This document shows, piece by piece, positions 33,101 to 41,162 of a stretch of 64,000 nucleotides of DNA. Source of the DNA: Spiribacter salilacus (lineage in GTDB: Bacteria > Pseudomonadota > Gammaproteobacteria > Nitrococcales > Nitrococcaceae); assembly GCF_009649225.1 (NCBI RefSeq), contig NZ_WJPP01000003.1:248001-312000 (forward strand), in the 5' to 3' direction. A program made the position numbers and the translations under genes. The notes beneath the pieces were generated by a model. The model had not been told where the DNA came from. It made no database searches and saw nothing but the letters and a program-made list of their open reading frames with translations. Each line of letters opens with the position of its first letter. The stretch's first letter is position 1.

Positions 33101-33523
33101 CTAGGCCAGCGCGGTGCTAACGCTTATATTGCCTTTAGTTGCGTATGAATAAGGGCACACAACATGTGCCTTGCCAACCAACTCTTCGGCTTGCGCCTTG
33201 TCTATCCCAGGGATGTTTACTGTTAAATCGACTGCGATAGTGAACCCCTCGCCATCATCTCGCTTGCCCAAGGCAACCGTTGCTGTGACAGTGGTTTCGG
33301 CTGGTATTGCAATGCCTTCTTGGCCACCCACAAACTGCATGGCACCTAAGAAGCAGGCTGAATATCCACAAGCAAATAGCTGCTCAGGGTTGGTGCCATC
33401 ACCGCCTGGGCCACCAAGCTCCTTAGGTGGAGTTAGCTTGACATCCAAAGCGCCGCCTTCGATGGACGCGTGACCTTGGCGTCCGCCTGTTGCCGTACCC
33501 GTTGTTTTGTACATTACTTCCAT
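33101..33523 (-). CDS. ohr: Organic hydroperoxide resistance protein (Ohr)
   Basis: A 140-residue thiol peroxidase of the OsmC/Ohr family that reduces organic hydroperoxides using lipoylated partners. The two catalytic cysteines are in YSACFLGAMQF near residue 57 and VVCPYSYATKGN near residue 122. TNPEQLFACGY is also typical. A GGAG ribosome binding site precedes the ATG. No adjacent MarR-type OhrR regulator is seen. Confidence 0.93.
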   Translation of the reverse strand: MEVMYKTTGTATGGRQGHASIEGGALDVKLTPPKELGGPGGDGTNPEQLFACGYSACFLGAMQFVGGQEGIAIPAETTVTATVALGKRDDGEGFTIAVDLTVNIPGIDKAQAEELVGKAHVVCPYSYATKGNISVSTALA

Positions 33524-33685
33524 CGATAGCTCCTTTGCTGGTTTGATCTAAGAAAGTGATCTAAGACACCCATGAACTCCGCAAGTCTACATCTTACCGC
33601 AACCCTAGATCAGCCCTCCCTGCGTAGGGTTGGCTAGCTAAGGTAACCTTAGCAATACCTTTGGTGGCATTTATCAGGATTTCTT

Positions 33686-34885
33686 ATGAAGCGCCCCTTA
33701 AACCGAGACACCCACATTGTTCATCTAGCCCGTCCGCCTTATCAAGATGGGCGACGTCCGGTTAATCCGCCGGTAGTAAGAGCGTCAACGGTAGATTTTG
33801 AAACGCTAGAAGCGATGAATCAGGCGCGATCTCAAGCGGTTAGGGGCGAGCAATCGTTTATTTACGGCGTTAGAGGGACGCCAACGAGCTTCGCGCTGGA
33901 GACGCTGATTAGTCATCTCGAAAATGGCGCCGGAACAAAGTTATTCAGCTCCGGTTTAGAGGCGATTGCGGCTGTTTTTCTCGGGTTTTTAAAACCAGGT
34001 GACGATGTACTGGTGGTTGATACGGTTTATGCACCCGTCCGAGCCCTACTAAATCGGTTTCTGGCGGATCGGCAAATTCAGTTTCGGTTTTATAGTCCGC
34101 GGGAGCCAGATCTGGGAGCGCTGGTAAAGCCCAATACACGCATGATTTACACCGAATCTCCCGGATCGGTGACCATGGAGTTACAAGATGTATCTTTGGT
34201 TGCAGCAGCCATAAAAGACAGACCCGATATCGTTATTGCTTGTGATAACACATGGTCTTCAGGTTTTTGCTATCGACCGTTAGAGCATGGCGCAGACCTA
34301 TCAATCGTTGCGGGCACAAAATATCTCGGTGGGCATTCTGATGTCTTAATGGGATCTGTGACAGCCAATGAAAAAACCCTCGCATCTCTGAACGAAACTG
34401 TTGGTCTGCTGGGAATGGCAGTTTCTGCTGACGATTGTGCATTGGTGCTGAGAGGCGCGCGGACGCTGCACATTCGTTATCCGGCTCATGCACAACGCGC
34501 ATTAGCGGTGGCACAGTGGCTTGAAGGTCATGATGAAATTGTGGGTGTCTTGTATCCGCCGCTGCCTTCCAGCCCCGATCACGATCTCTGGCATAGTCAA
34601 TTTGAGGGTGCGGCTGGACTTTTTACCATCGAGCTAGCTGACAGCAAAAAAAATAATCGCCATGTTTCTGGCTTTGTTGATCATCTCAAACTCTTTGGCA
34701 TTGGCGCCTCATGGGGCGGTTTTGAGAGTCTTGCGCTTCCGTGTGATTTGACTGGCTTGCGGTCGATAGAAGATTCCCGACACCAAGGATCGCTGGTCCG
34801 ATTACACATCGGACTAGAAGACCCTCGGGATTTGATCGCAGATCTCGATCAGGCGTTAGCCAAATGGGCTGCCGGGGTTAAATAA
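33686..34885 (+). CDS. metC: Cystathionine beta-lyase-like PLP enzyme
   Basis: A 399-residue Cys/Met-metabolism PLP enzyme. The PLP-lysine is in SIVAGTKYLGGHSDVLMGS near residue 205; other landmarks are FIYGVRGTPTSFALE, LFSSGLEAIAAV, YTESPGS and the cofactor Asp in IACDNTW. WGGFESLALP near the C-terminus is typical of the MetC branch, which cleaves cystathionine to homocysteine. The start is ATG at 33686 after CAGGA. The repeated word at 33707 forms residues 8-10 (Arg-Asp-Thr-His) in the variable N-terminus; another is at 34541. Confidence 0.85.
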   Translation: MKRPLNRDTHIVHLARPPYQDGRRPVNPPVVRASTVDFETLEAMNQARSQAVRGEQSFIYGVRGTPTSFALETLISHLENGAGTKLFSSGLEAIAAVFLGFLKPGDDVLVVDTVYAPVRALLNRFLADRQIQFRFYSPREPDLGALVKPNTRMIYTESPGSVTMELQDVSLVAAAIKDRPDIVIACDNTWSSGFCYRPLEHGADLSIVAGTKYLGGHSDVLMGSVTANEKTLASLNETVGLLGMAVSADDCALVLRGARTLHIRYPAHAQRALAVAQWLEGHDEIVGVLYPPLPSSPDHDLWHSQFEGAAGLFTIELADSKKNNRHVSGFVDHLKLFGIGASWGGFESLALPCDLTGLRSIEDSRHQGSLVRLHIGLEDPRDLIADLDQALAKWAAGVK

Positions 34886-35276
34886 CCCCACTGATATCAT
34901 GTTGGATGGCGACATGATGTGTTGTCTTGCCCTCTGTTTTGACAGGGATAACCTGCCACTCCAGAATGAACTCACTGCCATCTTTTCGGTAATTGACTGT
35001 TTCTCCATGAAAAATCTCGCCACGCCGAATTTGCTCTCCAAGCCTCTGGAGAACCTCTTGTTCGGTATTTGGACCCTGTAACATTCCAGGGTTTTGGCCG
35101 AGTACCTCTTCGGCTGTGTATCCGGTCATTTCTGTAAACGCTTCATTGACGTAAACGATAACGCCCGGGCCTCCGTCATCACTCGCAGTCGTTATTGTGA
35201 TGGCGTTAAAGGCGTAATCCGCGGCCGCTTTAAATAGTTGATAGCCGAGTTCATTTGAAAAGTCGGGTCCGTGCAT
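34878..35276 (-). CDS. Single-domain PAS protein related to LOV domains, lacking the flavin cysteine
   Basis: A 132-residue protein consisting of one PAS domain: VIVYVNEAFTEMTGYTAEEVLGQNPGMLQGPNTE, NYRKDGSEFILEWQVIPV and HHVAIQHDIS. The region that is NCRFLQG in photoactive LOV domains reads NPGMLQG, so the adduct-forming cysteine is absent and classical LOV photochemistry is not expected. The ligand is unknown. An AAGGA ribosome binding site precedes the ATG. It converges with the metC-like gene with an 8-base overlap. Confidence 0.75.
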   Translation of the reverse strand: MHGPDFSNELGYQLFKAAADYAFNAITITTASDDGGPGVIVYVNEAFTEMTGYTAEEVLGQNPGMLQGPNTEQEVLQRLGEQIRRGEIFHGETVNYRKDGSEFILEWQVIPVKTEGKTTHHVAIQHDISGVI

Positions 35277-35360
35277 GAGCTAATCCTTTGCTGCTGACTC
35301 TGTGTTAACCGTAGTGACAAGCTAGCATGCTGAGGCGATTACGCTAAATCGAACATCCCA

Positions 35361-35369
35361 GACACCCAC
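35361..35369 (+). repeat. Intergenic copy of the repeated word downstream of znuB
   Basis: GACACCCAC preceded by CCCA and followed by ACT lies just beyond the znuB stop (35371), in the gap between znuB and the PAS gene. It is one of only four exact copies outside genes. Confidence 0.9.
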
Positions 35370-35370
35370 A

Positions 35371-36162
35371 CTAATGCTGCTTCAGTCGAGCGGCTATGTT
35401 AACTAGCGCAAATAGTATTGTGGCCGCGGTGACAACCGTGGCACCTGCAGGCGTATCCAAATACCAAGATCCAGTCAGCCCCGCTAAAACAGCAATCGTA
35501 CCGATTAGCCCGGCGCCAACCGCCATCCGCTCTGGTGTTGAAGAGAATGCTCGTGCGGTGGCGGCGGGTATAATTAGCATGGCTGCGATAAGTAAGACAC
35601 CCACAACTTTAATCGCTACCGCGATAACGATCGCTAAAGAGATGGTTAACAAAAGCTCATCACGAAAAGGTCTATAGCCCTCCGCATAAGCTAAATCTTC
35701 GCTGACTGTTGCCAATAATATGGCTTGCCAACGCCAAATCATTATGCCGAGCACGAGAAGAGAACCGCCCCAAATAACTCCGATATCTGCATGTCCAACC
35801 GCCAGGATGTCGCCGAAAAGATAAGCCATTAGGTCAATCCGAATATGGGTGAGAAACGAGACAGCCACTAATCCAACCGCTAGCGCTGCATGCGCTAACA
35901 CGCCAAGAAGGGTGTCCATCGCATAACCACGACCTGCTAAGAGGGTAACGGTGATCGCCATCGCTAGGCAGACAGCTAAGACACCCACAAAAACCGAGAT
36001 AGACAATGCCAAAGATATCGCGACACCCAATACGGCAGCATGCGCTGTAGCGGCACCAAAAAAGGCCATTCGCCGCCAAACCACAAAACAGCCAAGCGGC
36101 GCGGCAGCAACCATTACCCCAATCCCCGCTAACGCGGCCCGAACCATGAAGTCGTCTAACAT
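35371..36162 (-). CDS. znuB: Zinc ABC transporter permease
   Basis: A 263-residue membrane protein with about 7-8 hydrophobic helices, of the ABC-3 family for Zn/Mn uptake. It has the typical N-terminal GCFVVWRRMAFFGAATAHAAVLGVA and the segment KVVGVLLIAAMLIIPAATARA facing the ATPase. Its ATG overlaps the znuC stop (TAATG). Two exact repeated words occur in it (35596 VVGVLLI and 35980 FVGVLAV). Zinc specificity is inferred from the His-rich ZnuA and the Zur-like operator. Confidence 0.92.
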   Translation of the reverse strand: MLDDFMVRAALAGIGVMVAAAPLGCFVVWRRMAFFGAATAHAAVLGVAISLALSISVFVGVLAVCLAMAITVTLLAGRGYAMDTLLGVLAHAALAVGLVAVSFLTHIRIDLMAYLFGDILAVGHADIGVIWGGSLLVLGIMIWRWQAILLATVSEDLAYAEGYRPFRDELLLTISLAIVIAVAIKVVGVLLIAAMLIIPAATARAFSSTPERMAVGAGLIGTIAVLAGLTGSWYLDTPAGATVVTAATILFALVNIAARLKQH

Positions 36163-36923
36163 TATGTGGGTGTCTCGTTTGTTGTCTCTTTTGTTGACTC
36201 AGTCTCTTGATGCGGATGTTGGTGCGGATCGTGTCGGAAAAGAGCGAGTACCTCGTCGGTGTCTGTCCCGAAAAGTGCATGATACGCAGGATCAGTGGTG
36301 ACAGCTTCGGGGTGTCCTTGGCAGCAGATATGTTGATTTAAGCAAATAACGCGATCAGCGGCCCGCATAACGACATGTAAGTCATGACTTACCATTAGCA
36401 CGCCGCATCCGAGTTGATTACGGATATCTTCAATCTGTTTGTAAAAATCGGCCACACCGGTTTGGTCGAGACCCTGCGCGGCCTCATCGAGCATCAGCAA
36501 GTCAGGTGTATCGAGTAATGCCCGCGCCATCAATGCTCGCTGAAACTGCCCACCTGATAGTGCGGTCATGGCGTCGTTTGCTCGTCCTGGTATTCCTGCA
36601 CGCTGGAGCGCTAAATCGATCGTTGATTGATCGTGTGCACGCGGCAAGTTTAGGAATCGACGAACGGTCATTGGCAGTGTTGGGTCTATGTGCAACTTCT
36701 GTGGAACATAACCAATCGTTAGCCCATGCTGGCGCTTTATTTGGCCCTTATCTGGCTTGATTGCGCCGATAAGTGTTCTTAAAAGTGTCGATTTACCAGA
36801 TCCATTGGGTCCAACGACGGTGACAATTTCCTTAGCATTGATTGCCAATTCGATGTGATCAAGAATGCGGCGATCGCCTATCTTGACCGATACATCTTTT
36901 GCCTCAATTAATGGACCGCTCAC
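36162..36923 (-). CDS. znuC: Zinc ABC transporter ATP-binding protein
   Basis: A 253-residue ABC ATPase. Walker A is [14 protein letters not shown] near residue 38, the signature is ALSGGQFQRALMARAL near residue 125 and Walker B is LLMLDEAAQGLD. The start is GTG with a GGGAG ribosome binding site. The C-terminus has a His-rich stretch (HDPHQHPH) and then a Thr/Glu-rich tail ending NETPT; the last residues are encoded by the repeated word at 36166-36174, which sits directly before the znuB start. Confidence 0.92.
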   Translation of the reverse strand: MSGPLIEAKDVSVKIGDRRILDHIELAINAKEIVTVVGPNGSGKSTLLRTLIGAIKPDKGQIKRQHGLTIGYVPQKLHIDPTLPMTVRRFLNLPRAHDQSTIDLALQRAGIPGRANDAMTALSGGQFQRALMARALLDTPDLLMLDEAAQGLDQTGVADFYKQIEDIRNQLGCGVLMVSHDLHVVMRAADRVICLNQHICCQGHPEAVTTDPAYHALFGTDTDEVLALFRHDPHQHPHQETESTKETTNETPT

Positions 36924-36959
36924 AGTGTTGGTGCTCCCCGATTAAATAGGTTGCCGAGA

Positions 36960-36983
36960 GAAATCGTTATGATATAACATTTC
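36960..36983. promoter_or_regulatory. Zur-type zinc repressor operator between znuCB and znuA
   Basis: An imperfect 24-base palindrome with outer arms GAAAT and ATTTC and inner arms CGTTAT and ATAAC resembles the gammaproteobacterial Zur box (GAAATGTTATA and its mirror around one base). The right half is a perfect match; the left half has one extra C. It lies in the 125-base divergent region, so one site could control both znuCB and znuA. The zur gene is not in the window. Confidence 0.75.
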
Positions 36984-37048
36984 AACTCTGCTTGCCCATC
37001 ATGGCAAGCCCTACAAATCATTATATTCTCTAGCAGAGGCTTTAAATA

Positions 37049-38026
37049 ATGAAGCGGATCAGCCAATTAATCTACGCAAGTCTGTTTGGATGCCTACTCG
37101 CACCTATTACGGGTAAGGCAGCACCCAATGTGGTTACTGACATCCCACCAGTGCATGCATTGGTCGCAGAAGTTATGCAGGGTGTAGCGGAGCCGAGCAA
37201 TGTGATTCGGCCTGGGGCATCTCCTCACGGTTATTCACTTCGCCCGTCTGAAGCCGCAGCCCTCGAACAGGCTGACATTGTTTTTTGGGTGGGTTCCGAA
37301 TTAACCCCGTGGCTGGACCGTGCGCTTGCCAATCTTTCAAGCGAAGCCCAAGTCGTGAGTTTGCTTAGAGCCGACGGCCTGACACTGCATAACTTTCGTG
37401 ACGACGGCGATGATCATGATATCCAAGACACCCACAGCGATCATGGCCACGAACACGACGACAACCAAGACACCCACAGTGAGCACGGTCATGACGAACA
37501 CGCCCACGACGGCCTGGATCCTCATGCATGGCTCGATCCGGTAAACGCACAAGTGTGGCTTGGTCTGATTGCCGAGATATTGGCTGCGGCTGATCCAGCG
37601 AATGCAGCGGTGTATCGAGAAAATGCTAAACAAGGACAGGCACGGTTAGATACTCTAATCACGGACATCCACGCCTCGCTGGCACCCGTTGCTGATCGGC
37701 CATTTATCGTTTTCCACGACGCATATCAGTATTTCGAATATCGCTTTGGTTTGAATATGGCAGGGTCAATCGCGCTGAGTGACGCACGAGAGCCAGGCGC
37801 CGCAAGAATCGCGGAGATTCGGCAGACTGTCGCGGAGCGCGGTGCTGTTTGTGTTTTTGCAGAGCCCCAATTCAACCAATCGATGGTTGAAACGGTGCTA
37901 GACGGGACAGCTGCATCTATGGGTGTCATAGATCCGCTTGGTTCAGCTATCCCGTTGGGCCCTGATTTTTATCCCACACTGATCGAGGAGATGGGCACGA
38001 GTTTGGCTGACTGCCTGACGCCTTAG
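37049..38026 (+). CDS. znuA: Zinc ABC transporter periplasmic binding protein
   Basis: A 325-residue substrate-binding protein with a signal peptide (ISQLIYASLFGCLLAPITGKA). Zinc ligands are expected at His in PGASPHGYSLRPSEA, His in DGLDPHAWLDP and His in FIVFHDAYQYFE. Between the first two is the family's His/Asp-rich loop (residues ~118-154), which here contains two repeated-word copies (37427 and 37469), each adding Gln-Asp-Thr-His-Ser. AGZ-type architecture and length are normal. It is divergent from znuCB across the Zur-like site. Confidence 0.93.
   Translation: MKRISQLIYASLFGCLLAPITGKAAPNVVTDIPPVHALVAEVMQGVAEPSNVIRPGASPHGYSLRPSEAAALEQADIVFWVGSELTPWLDRALANLSSEAQVVSLLRADGLTLHNFRDDGDDHDIQDTHSDHGHEHDDNQDTHSEHGHDEHAHDGLDPHAWLDPVNAQVWLGLIAEILAAADPANAAVYRENAKQGQARLDTLITDIHASLAPVADRPFIVFHDAYQYFEYRFGLNMAGSIALSDAREPGAARIAEIRQTVAERGAVCVFAEPQFNQSMVETVLDGTAASMGVIDPLGSAIPLGPDFYPTLIEEMGTSLADCLTP
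37427..37477 (+). repeat. Two repeated-word copies inside the ZnuA histidine-rich loop
   Basis: Exact GACACCCAC at 37427-37435 and 37469-37477, 42 bases apart and in the same frame. The surrounding codons are also partly duplicated (His-Gly-His-Glu-His / His-Gly-His-Asp-Glu-His), so the loop looks like an internal duplication carrying the word. Confidence 0.9.
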
Positions 38027-38041
38027 CGCCCTTATAAAACA

Positions 38042-38083
38042 GTGGGTGTCTCGGATCCGACGTCTCATCTCGGATCCGACGTC
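38042..38083. repeat. Intergenic repeated word with a 19-base-period duplication
   Basis: GTGGGTGTC at 38042-38050 runs into TCTCGGATCCGACGTC (38049-38064), which is repeated exactly at 38068-38083. The CTCGGATCC flank is the complement of the word's usual upstream extension (GGATCCGAG). It lies between znuA and uvrD. Confidence 0.9.
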
Positions 38084-38135
38084 AGATCCGACTCCCCAAC
38101 CGTTCGTCAGTGCCCGGGACCTGCGCCCGGGCTCA

Positions 38136-38151
38136 CTGATATACTGCCTAG
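38136..38151 (+). promoter_or_regulatory. Extended -10 promoter of uvrD, possibly leaderless, with LexA-like spacing
   Basis: TGATATACT (38137-38145) is a perfect extended -10 element (TGn-TATACT). A start point 7 bases downstream would be the A of the uvrD ATG at 38152, and no Shine-Dalgarno is present. CTG-N10-TAG at 38136-38151 resembles a LexA box (CTG-N10-CAG) with one change. A GC-rich hairpin (38108-38138) precedes it. No good -35 is seen. Confidence 0.5.
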
Positions 38152-40314
38152 ATGGATGTATCTGACCTTATCGACCCGCTGAATGCCGCACAACGTGAGG
38201 CTGTGACCGCCCCGCTCGGCAGGGCATTAGTGCTAGCTGGAGCCGGCAGTGGAAAAACGCGTGTATTAACGCATCGCGCAGCATGGCTGGTGCGTGTGGA
38301 GGGGGCAACGCCGTTCAATCTGCTGGCGGTCACCTTTACTAATAAAGCGGCGGCGGAAATGCGCGGTCGAATTGAGCACCTCCTCGATTTGTCTAGTTCT
38401 GGCATGTGGGTTGGCACCTTCCATGGGCTTAGCCATCGGCTGCTGCGGATGCATTGGCAAGAGGCTGGGCTCCCGCAAAGTTTTCAGATTCTTGATAGCG
38501 AAGATCAGCGGCGACTGGTAAAGCGCGTGATGCGCGATCTGAAAGTTGATGAAAACCGATGGCCAGTCAGGCAGTTACAAGGATTTATAAACGCAAGGAA
38601 AGATGCGGGGGAGCGACCGGACGATTTAGATATTAGCGACCCTTACATGGGGCCGATGGCCCAGGTTTACAAAGCCTATGAATCGGCTTGCCAGATAGCA
38701 GGCGTTGTTGATTTTGCTGAGCTTATGCTGCGAACCGTAGAAACATTGCAGAATCACTTAGAGCTGTTGAGCCACTATCGACGGCGCTTTCGTCATGTTC
38801 TAGTTGATGAATTTCAGGATACGAATGGTATTCAATATCAATGGCTTAAGCTGTTGGCGGGCCCTGAAGCAGATGTCTTTATCGTTGGCGATGATGATCA
38901 GTCGATTTATGGCTGGCGCGGTGCTCGCGTTGAAAACCTTCAACGGTTTCGCGAGGACTACGCCAACACACAAGTTTTGCGGTTGGAGCAAAATTATCGC
39001 TCTACATCCAATATCTTAGAGGCAGCAAACGCACTTATTTCGCGCAACTCAGATCGTCTGGGTAAAAAACTATGGACAGACGGTGCCGAAGGCGAACCAA
39101 TCGCGGTTTACGCCGCGTTTAACGAGCAGGATGAAGCACGATTTGTGATTGAGCGATTGCTGCGAATGACCGAGGACCAGGGCCTCGCGCGCAGTGATTT
39201 TGCGATCCTTTACCGCTCCAATGCGCAGTCAAGAACATTTGAAGAAGCCTTGCTGGCTCGGCGAATTCCTTATCGGGTTTACGGTGGTTTGCGGTTTTTC
39301 GAGCGTGCTGAAATCAAGGACGCATTAGCCTACTTGCGCCTCATCTCAAATCGGGACGACAGCGCCGCACTTGAGCGAATCATCAACACACCGACACGTG
39401 GTATCGGCACTCGGACCATCGAGGCACTTCGCCTGACCGCGCGAAACGAGGAGATCAGCCTATGGGCCGCTGCTCAGCGCTTGGTGCAGCAAGCAGGAGT
39501 GCTTCCAGCACGTGCCGCAAACGCTTTGCGTGGCTTTATCGATTTGATCGAGCAGCTAGCGGCTGAAATTGAAGCGGCACCGTTACCTGACCAGCTTGAG
39601 GTAATGCTGCAGAAGTCGGGACTGCGTGGACATGTGGCCAAAGATCAGTCGGAACGCGCGCAAGACCGGCTCGAAAACCTCGATGAACTGATCACCGCGG
39701 CGCGAAGTTTTGAGCAAGATGCCACGATTGAAGAAGGGATGGACGTCGTCACCGCCTTTTTATCGCATGCCGCGCTGGAGGCAGGCGAAGGACAAGCCGG
39801 CGAGTGGGAAGATTGTGTTCAGCTAATGACCTTACATTCGGCTAAAGGCCTTGAATTTCCTATTGTTTTTATTGTTGGGTTGGAGGAAGGACTGTTCCCG
39901 CATCGAATGTCCACCGAAGAGCCGGGCCGCCTGGAAGAAGAACGTCGCCTCGCCTATGTAGGCATCACCCGGGCTCGGCAACAGCTCATTTTGACCCATG
40001 CGGAGCGACGTCGACTGCATGGTCGTGACGATTTAGGGATACCGTCTCGTTTTATCCGCGAGCTACCTCCTGAATTAATCGAAGAGGTTAGAGCGCGTTT
40101 TTCAGTGTCTAATGGCGCCTCGGCAATGGCAAATTCATGGGCAAGCGAGGCCAATGAATTTAGCCTTGGTGAGCGTGTGCAGCACAGCCGGTTTGGTGAA
40201 GGTATCGTATTAGATTGTGAGGGCAGCGGGCCGAGTGCGCGCATTCAAGTCAACTTTGATGATGCCGGCGCGAAATGGCTCGTTGCCGCCTACGCCAAAC
40301 TCGAGCGTATTTAA
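38152..40314 (+). CDS. uvrD: DNA helicase II (UvrD)
   Basis: A 720-residue superfamily 1A helicase for nucleotide excision and mismatch repair. Motif I is AGAGSGKTRVL near residue 29, motif II VDEFQDTN near 218, motif III VGDDDQSIYGWRGA near 244, motif IV LEQNYRST and motif V TLHSAKGLEFPIVF near 561. The C-terminal RVQHSRFGEGIVL region is the RNA-polymerase-binding Tudor-like part found in UvrD/PcrA and absent from Rep. It has no repeated-word copies, unlike its neighbours. It follows znuA after 125 bases. Confidence 0.95.
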   Translation: MDVSDLIDPLNAAQREAVTAPLGRALVLAGAGSGKTRVLTHRAAWLVRVEGATPFNLLAVTFTNKAAAEMRGRIEHLLDLSSSGMWVGTFHGLSHRLLRMHWQEAGLPQSFQILDSEDQRRLVKRVMRDLKVDENRWPVRQLQGFINARKDAGERPDDLDISDPYMGPMAQVYKAYESACQIAGVVDFAELMLRTVETLQNHLELLSHYRRRFRHVLVDEFQDTNGIQYQWLKLLAGPEADVFIVGDDDQSIYGWRGARVENLQRFREDYANTQVLRLEQNYRSTSNILEAANALISRNSDRLGKKLWTDGAEGEPIAVYAAFNEQDEARFVIERLLRMTEDQGLARSDFAILYRSNAQSRTFEEALLARRIPYRVYGGLRFFERAEIKDALAYLRLISNRDDSAALERIINTPTRGIGTRTIEALRLTARNEEISLWAAAQRLVQQAGVLPARAANALRGFIDLIEQLAAEIEAAPLPDQLEVMLQKSGLRGHVAKDQSERAQDRLENLDELITAARSFEQDATIEEGMDVVTAFLSHAALEAGEGQAGEWEDCVQLMTLHSAKGLEFPIVFIVGLEEGLFPHRMSTEEPGRLEEERRLAYVGITRARQQLILTHAERRRLHGRDDLGIPSRFIRELPPELIEEVRARFSVSNGASAMANSWASEANEFSLGERVQHSRFGEGIVLDCEGSGPSARIQVNFDDAGAKWLVAAYAKLERI

Positions 40315-40349
40315 GCGACCCATCTTTAAGCGATTAATGTTTTAGGCGA

Positions 40350-41063
40350 TTATAAGTCGAGGAGGATTTCCTGCTCTTCGTCAGATGGCTCCACGGTGCG
40401 ATTTTCGTAGTGATCAAAAATCGCATTAACGATGGCCTGTGGCTCATCAAGCACTTCAAATAGCGACAGATCGGACGGCTTAATATGGCCCTCTGCAGCC
40501 ATCTTTTGCTGCAACCAATCCACAAGCCCTCGCCAGTAATCATGTCCATACAAAATGACCGGGATTTTGCGCGACTTACCGGTTTGGATCAGCGCTAAAA
40601 TCTCTGCAAGCTCATCGAGGGTGCCAAAGCCACCTGGGAAGACAACATAGGCCGATGCATACTTCACAAACATCACCTTGCGTGAAAAGAAGTGCTGAAA
40701 TTTCAGGGAGATGTCTTGATACTCATTTGGTTCTTGCTCATGCGGTAGAGCAATATTTAATCCAATACTCGGCGATTTGCCCGCACTTGCCCCTTTGTTA
40801 GCCGCCTCCATAATGCCTGGCCCGCCGCCACTCACAACGGCGAACCCCGCGTCGGACAACAGACGCGAGGTTTCTTCAGCTGCCTGATAGCACGGATCGT
40901 CGGGCGGCGTTCTTGCCGAACCAAAGACACTCACAGACGGCCTAAGGGGCGCCAGTCGCTCGAAGCCCTCTACAAACTCCGCCATGATCTGAAAAACCTT
41001 CCAAGACTCACGCGTAAGTAGCGACTTATCAGCATCTCTCGATGAAAGCTTGGTTTTATTCAT
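40350..41063 (-). CDS. LOG-family (TIGR00730-like) nucleotide hydrolase
   Basis: About 237 residues from the ATG at 41063 (the frame extends to a TTG at 41078). The Rossmann-fold LOG signatures are SGGGPGIMEAANKGA and FPGGFGTLDELAEIL, i.e. PGGxGTxxE. Such proteins, formerly annotated as lysine decarboxylase, hydrolyse nucleotide monophosphates at the N-glycosidic bond; the exact substrate is not decided here. It is convergent with uvrD. No repeated-word copies inside; TGGGTGTC at 41093 lies upstream. Confidence 0.82.
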   Translation of the reverse strand: MNKTKLSSRDADKSLLTRESWKVFQIMAEFVEGFERLAPLRPSVSVFGSARTPPDDPCYQAAEETSRLLSDAGFAVVSGGGPGIMEAANKGASAGKSPSIGLNIALPHEQEPNEYQDISLKFQHFFSRKVMFVKYASAYVVFPGGFGTLDELAEILALIQTGKSRKIPVILYGHDYWRGLVDWLQQKMAAEGHIKPSDLSLFEVLDEPQAIVNAIFDHYENRTVEPSDEEQEILLDL

Positions 41064-41162
41064 TTTCTGATCCAACAATCCATGGGTGTCTTAGTTTCCT
41101 CTTAGTTTTCTCTAAGTTTCCAACGCCGGTTATCATGCACCAACCATACTAAGGGGGATTTC

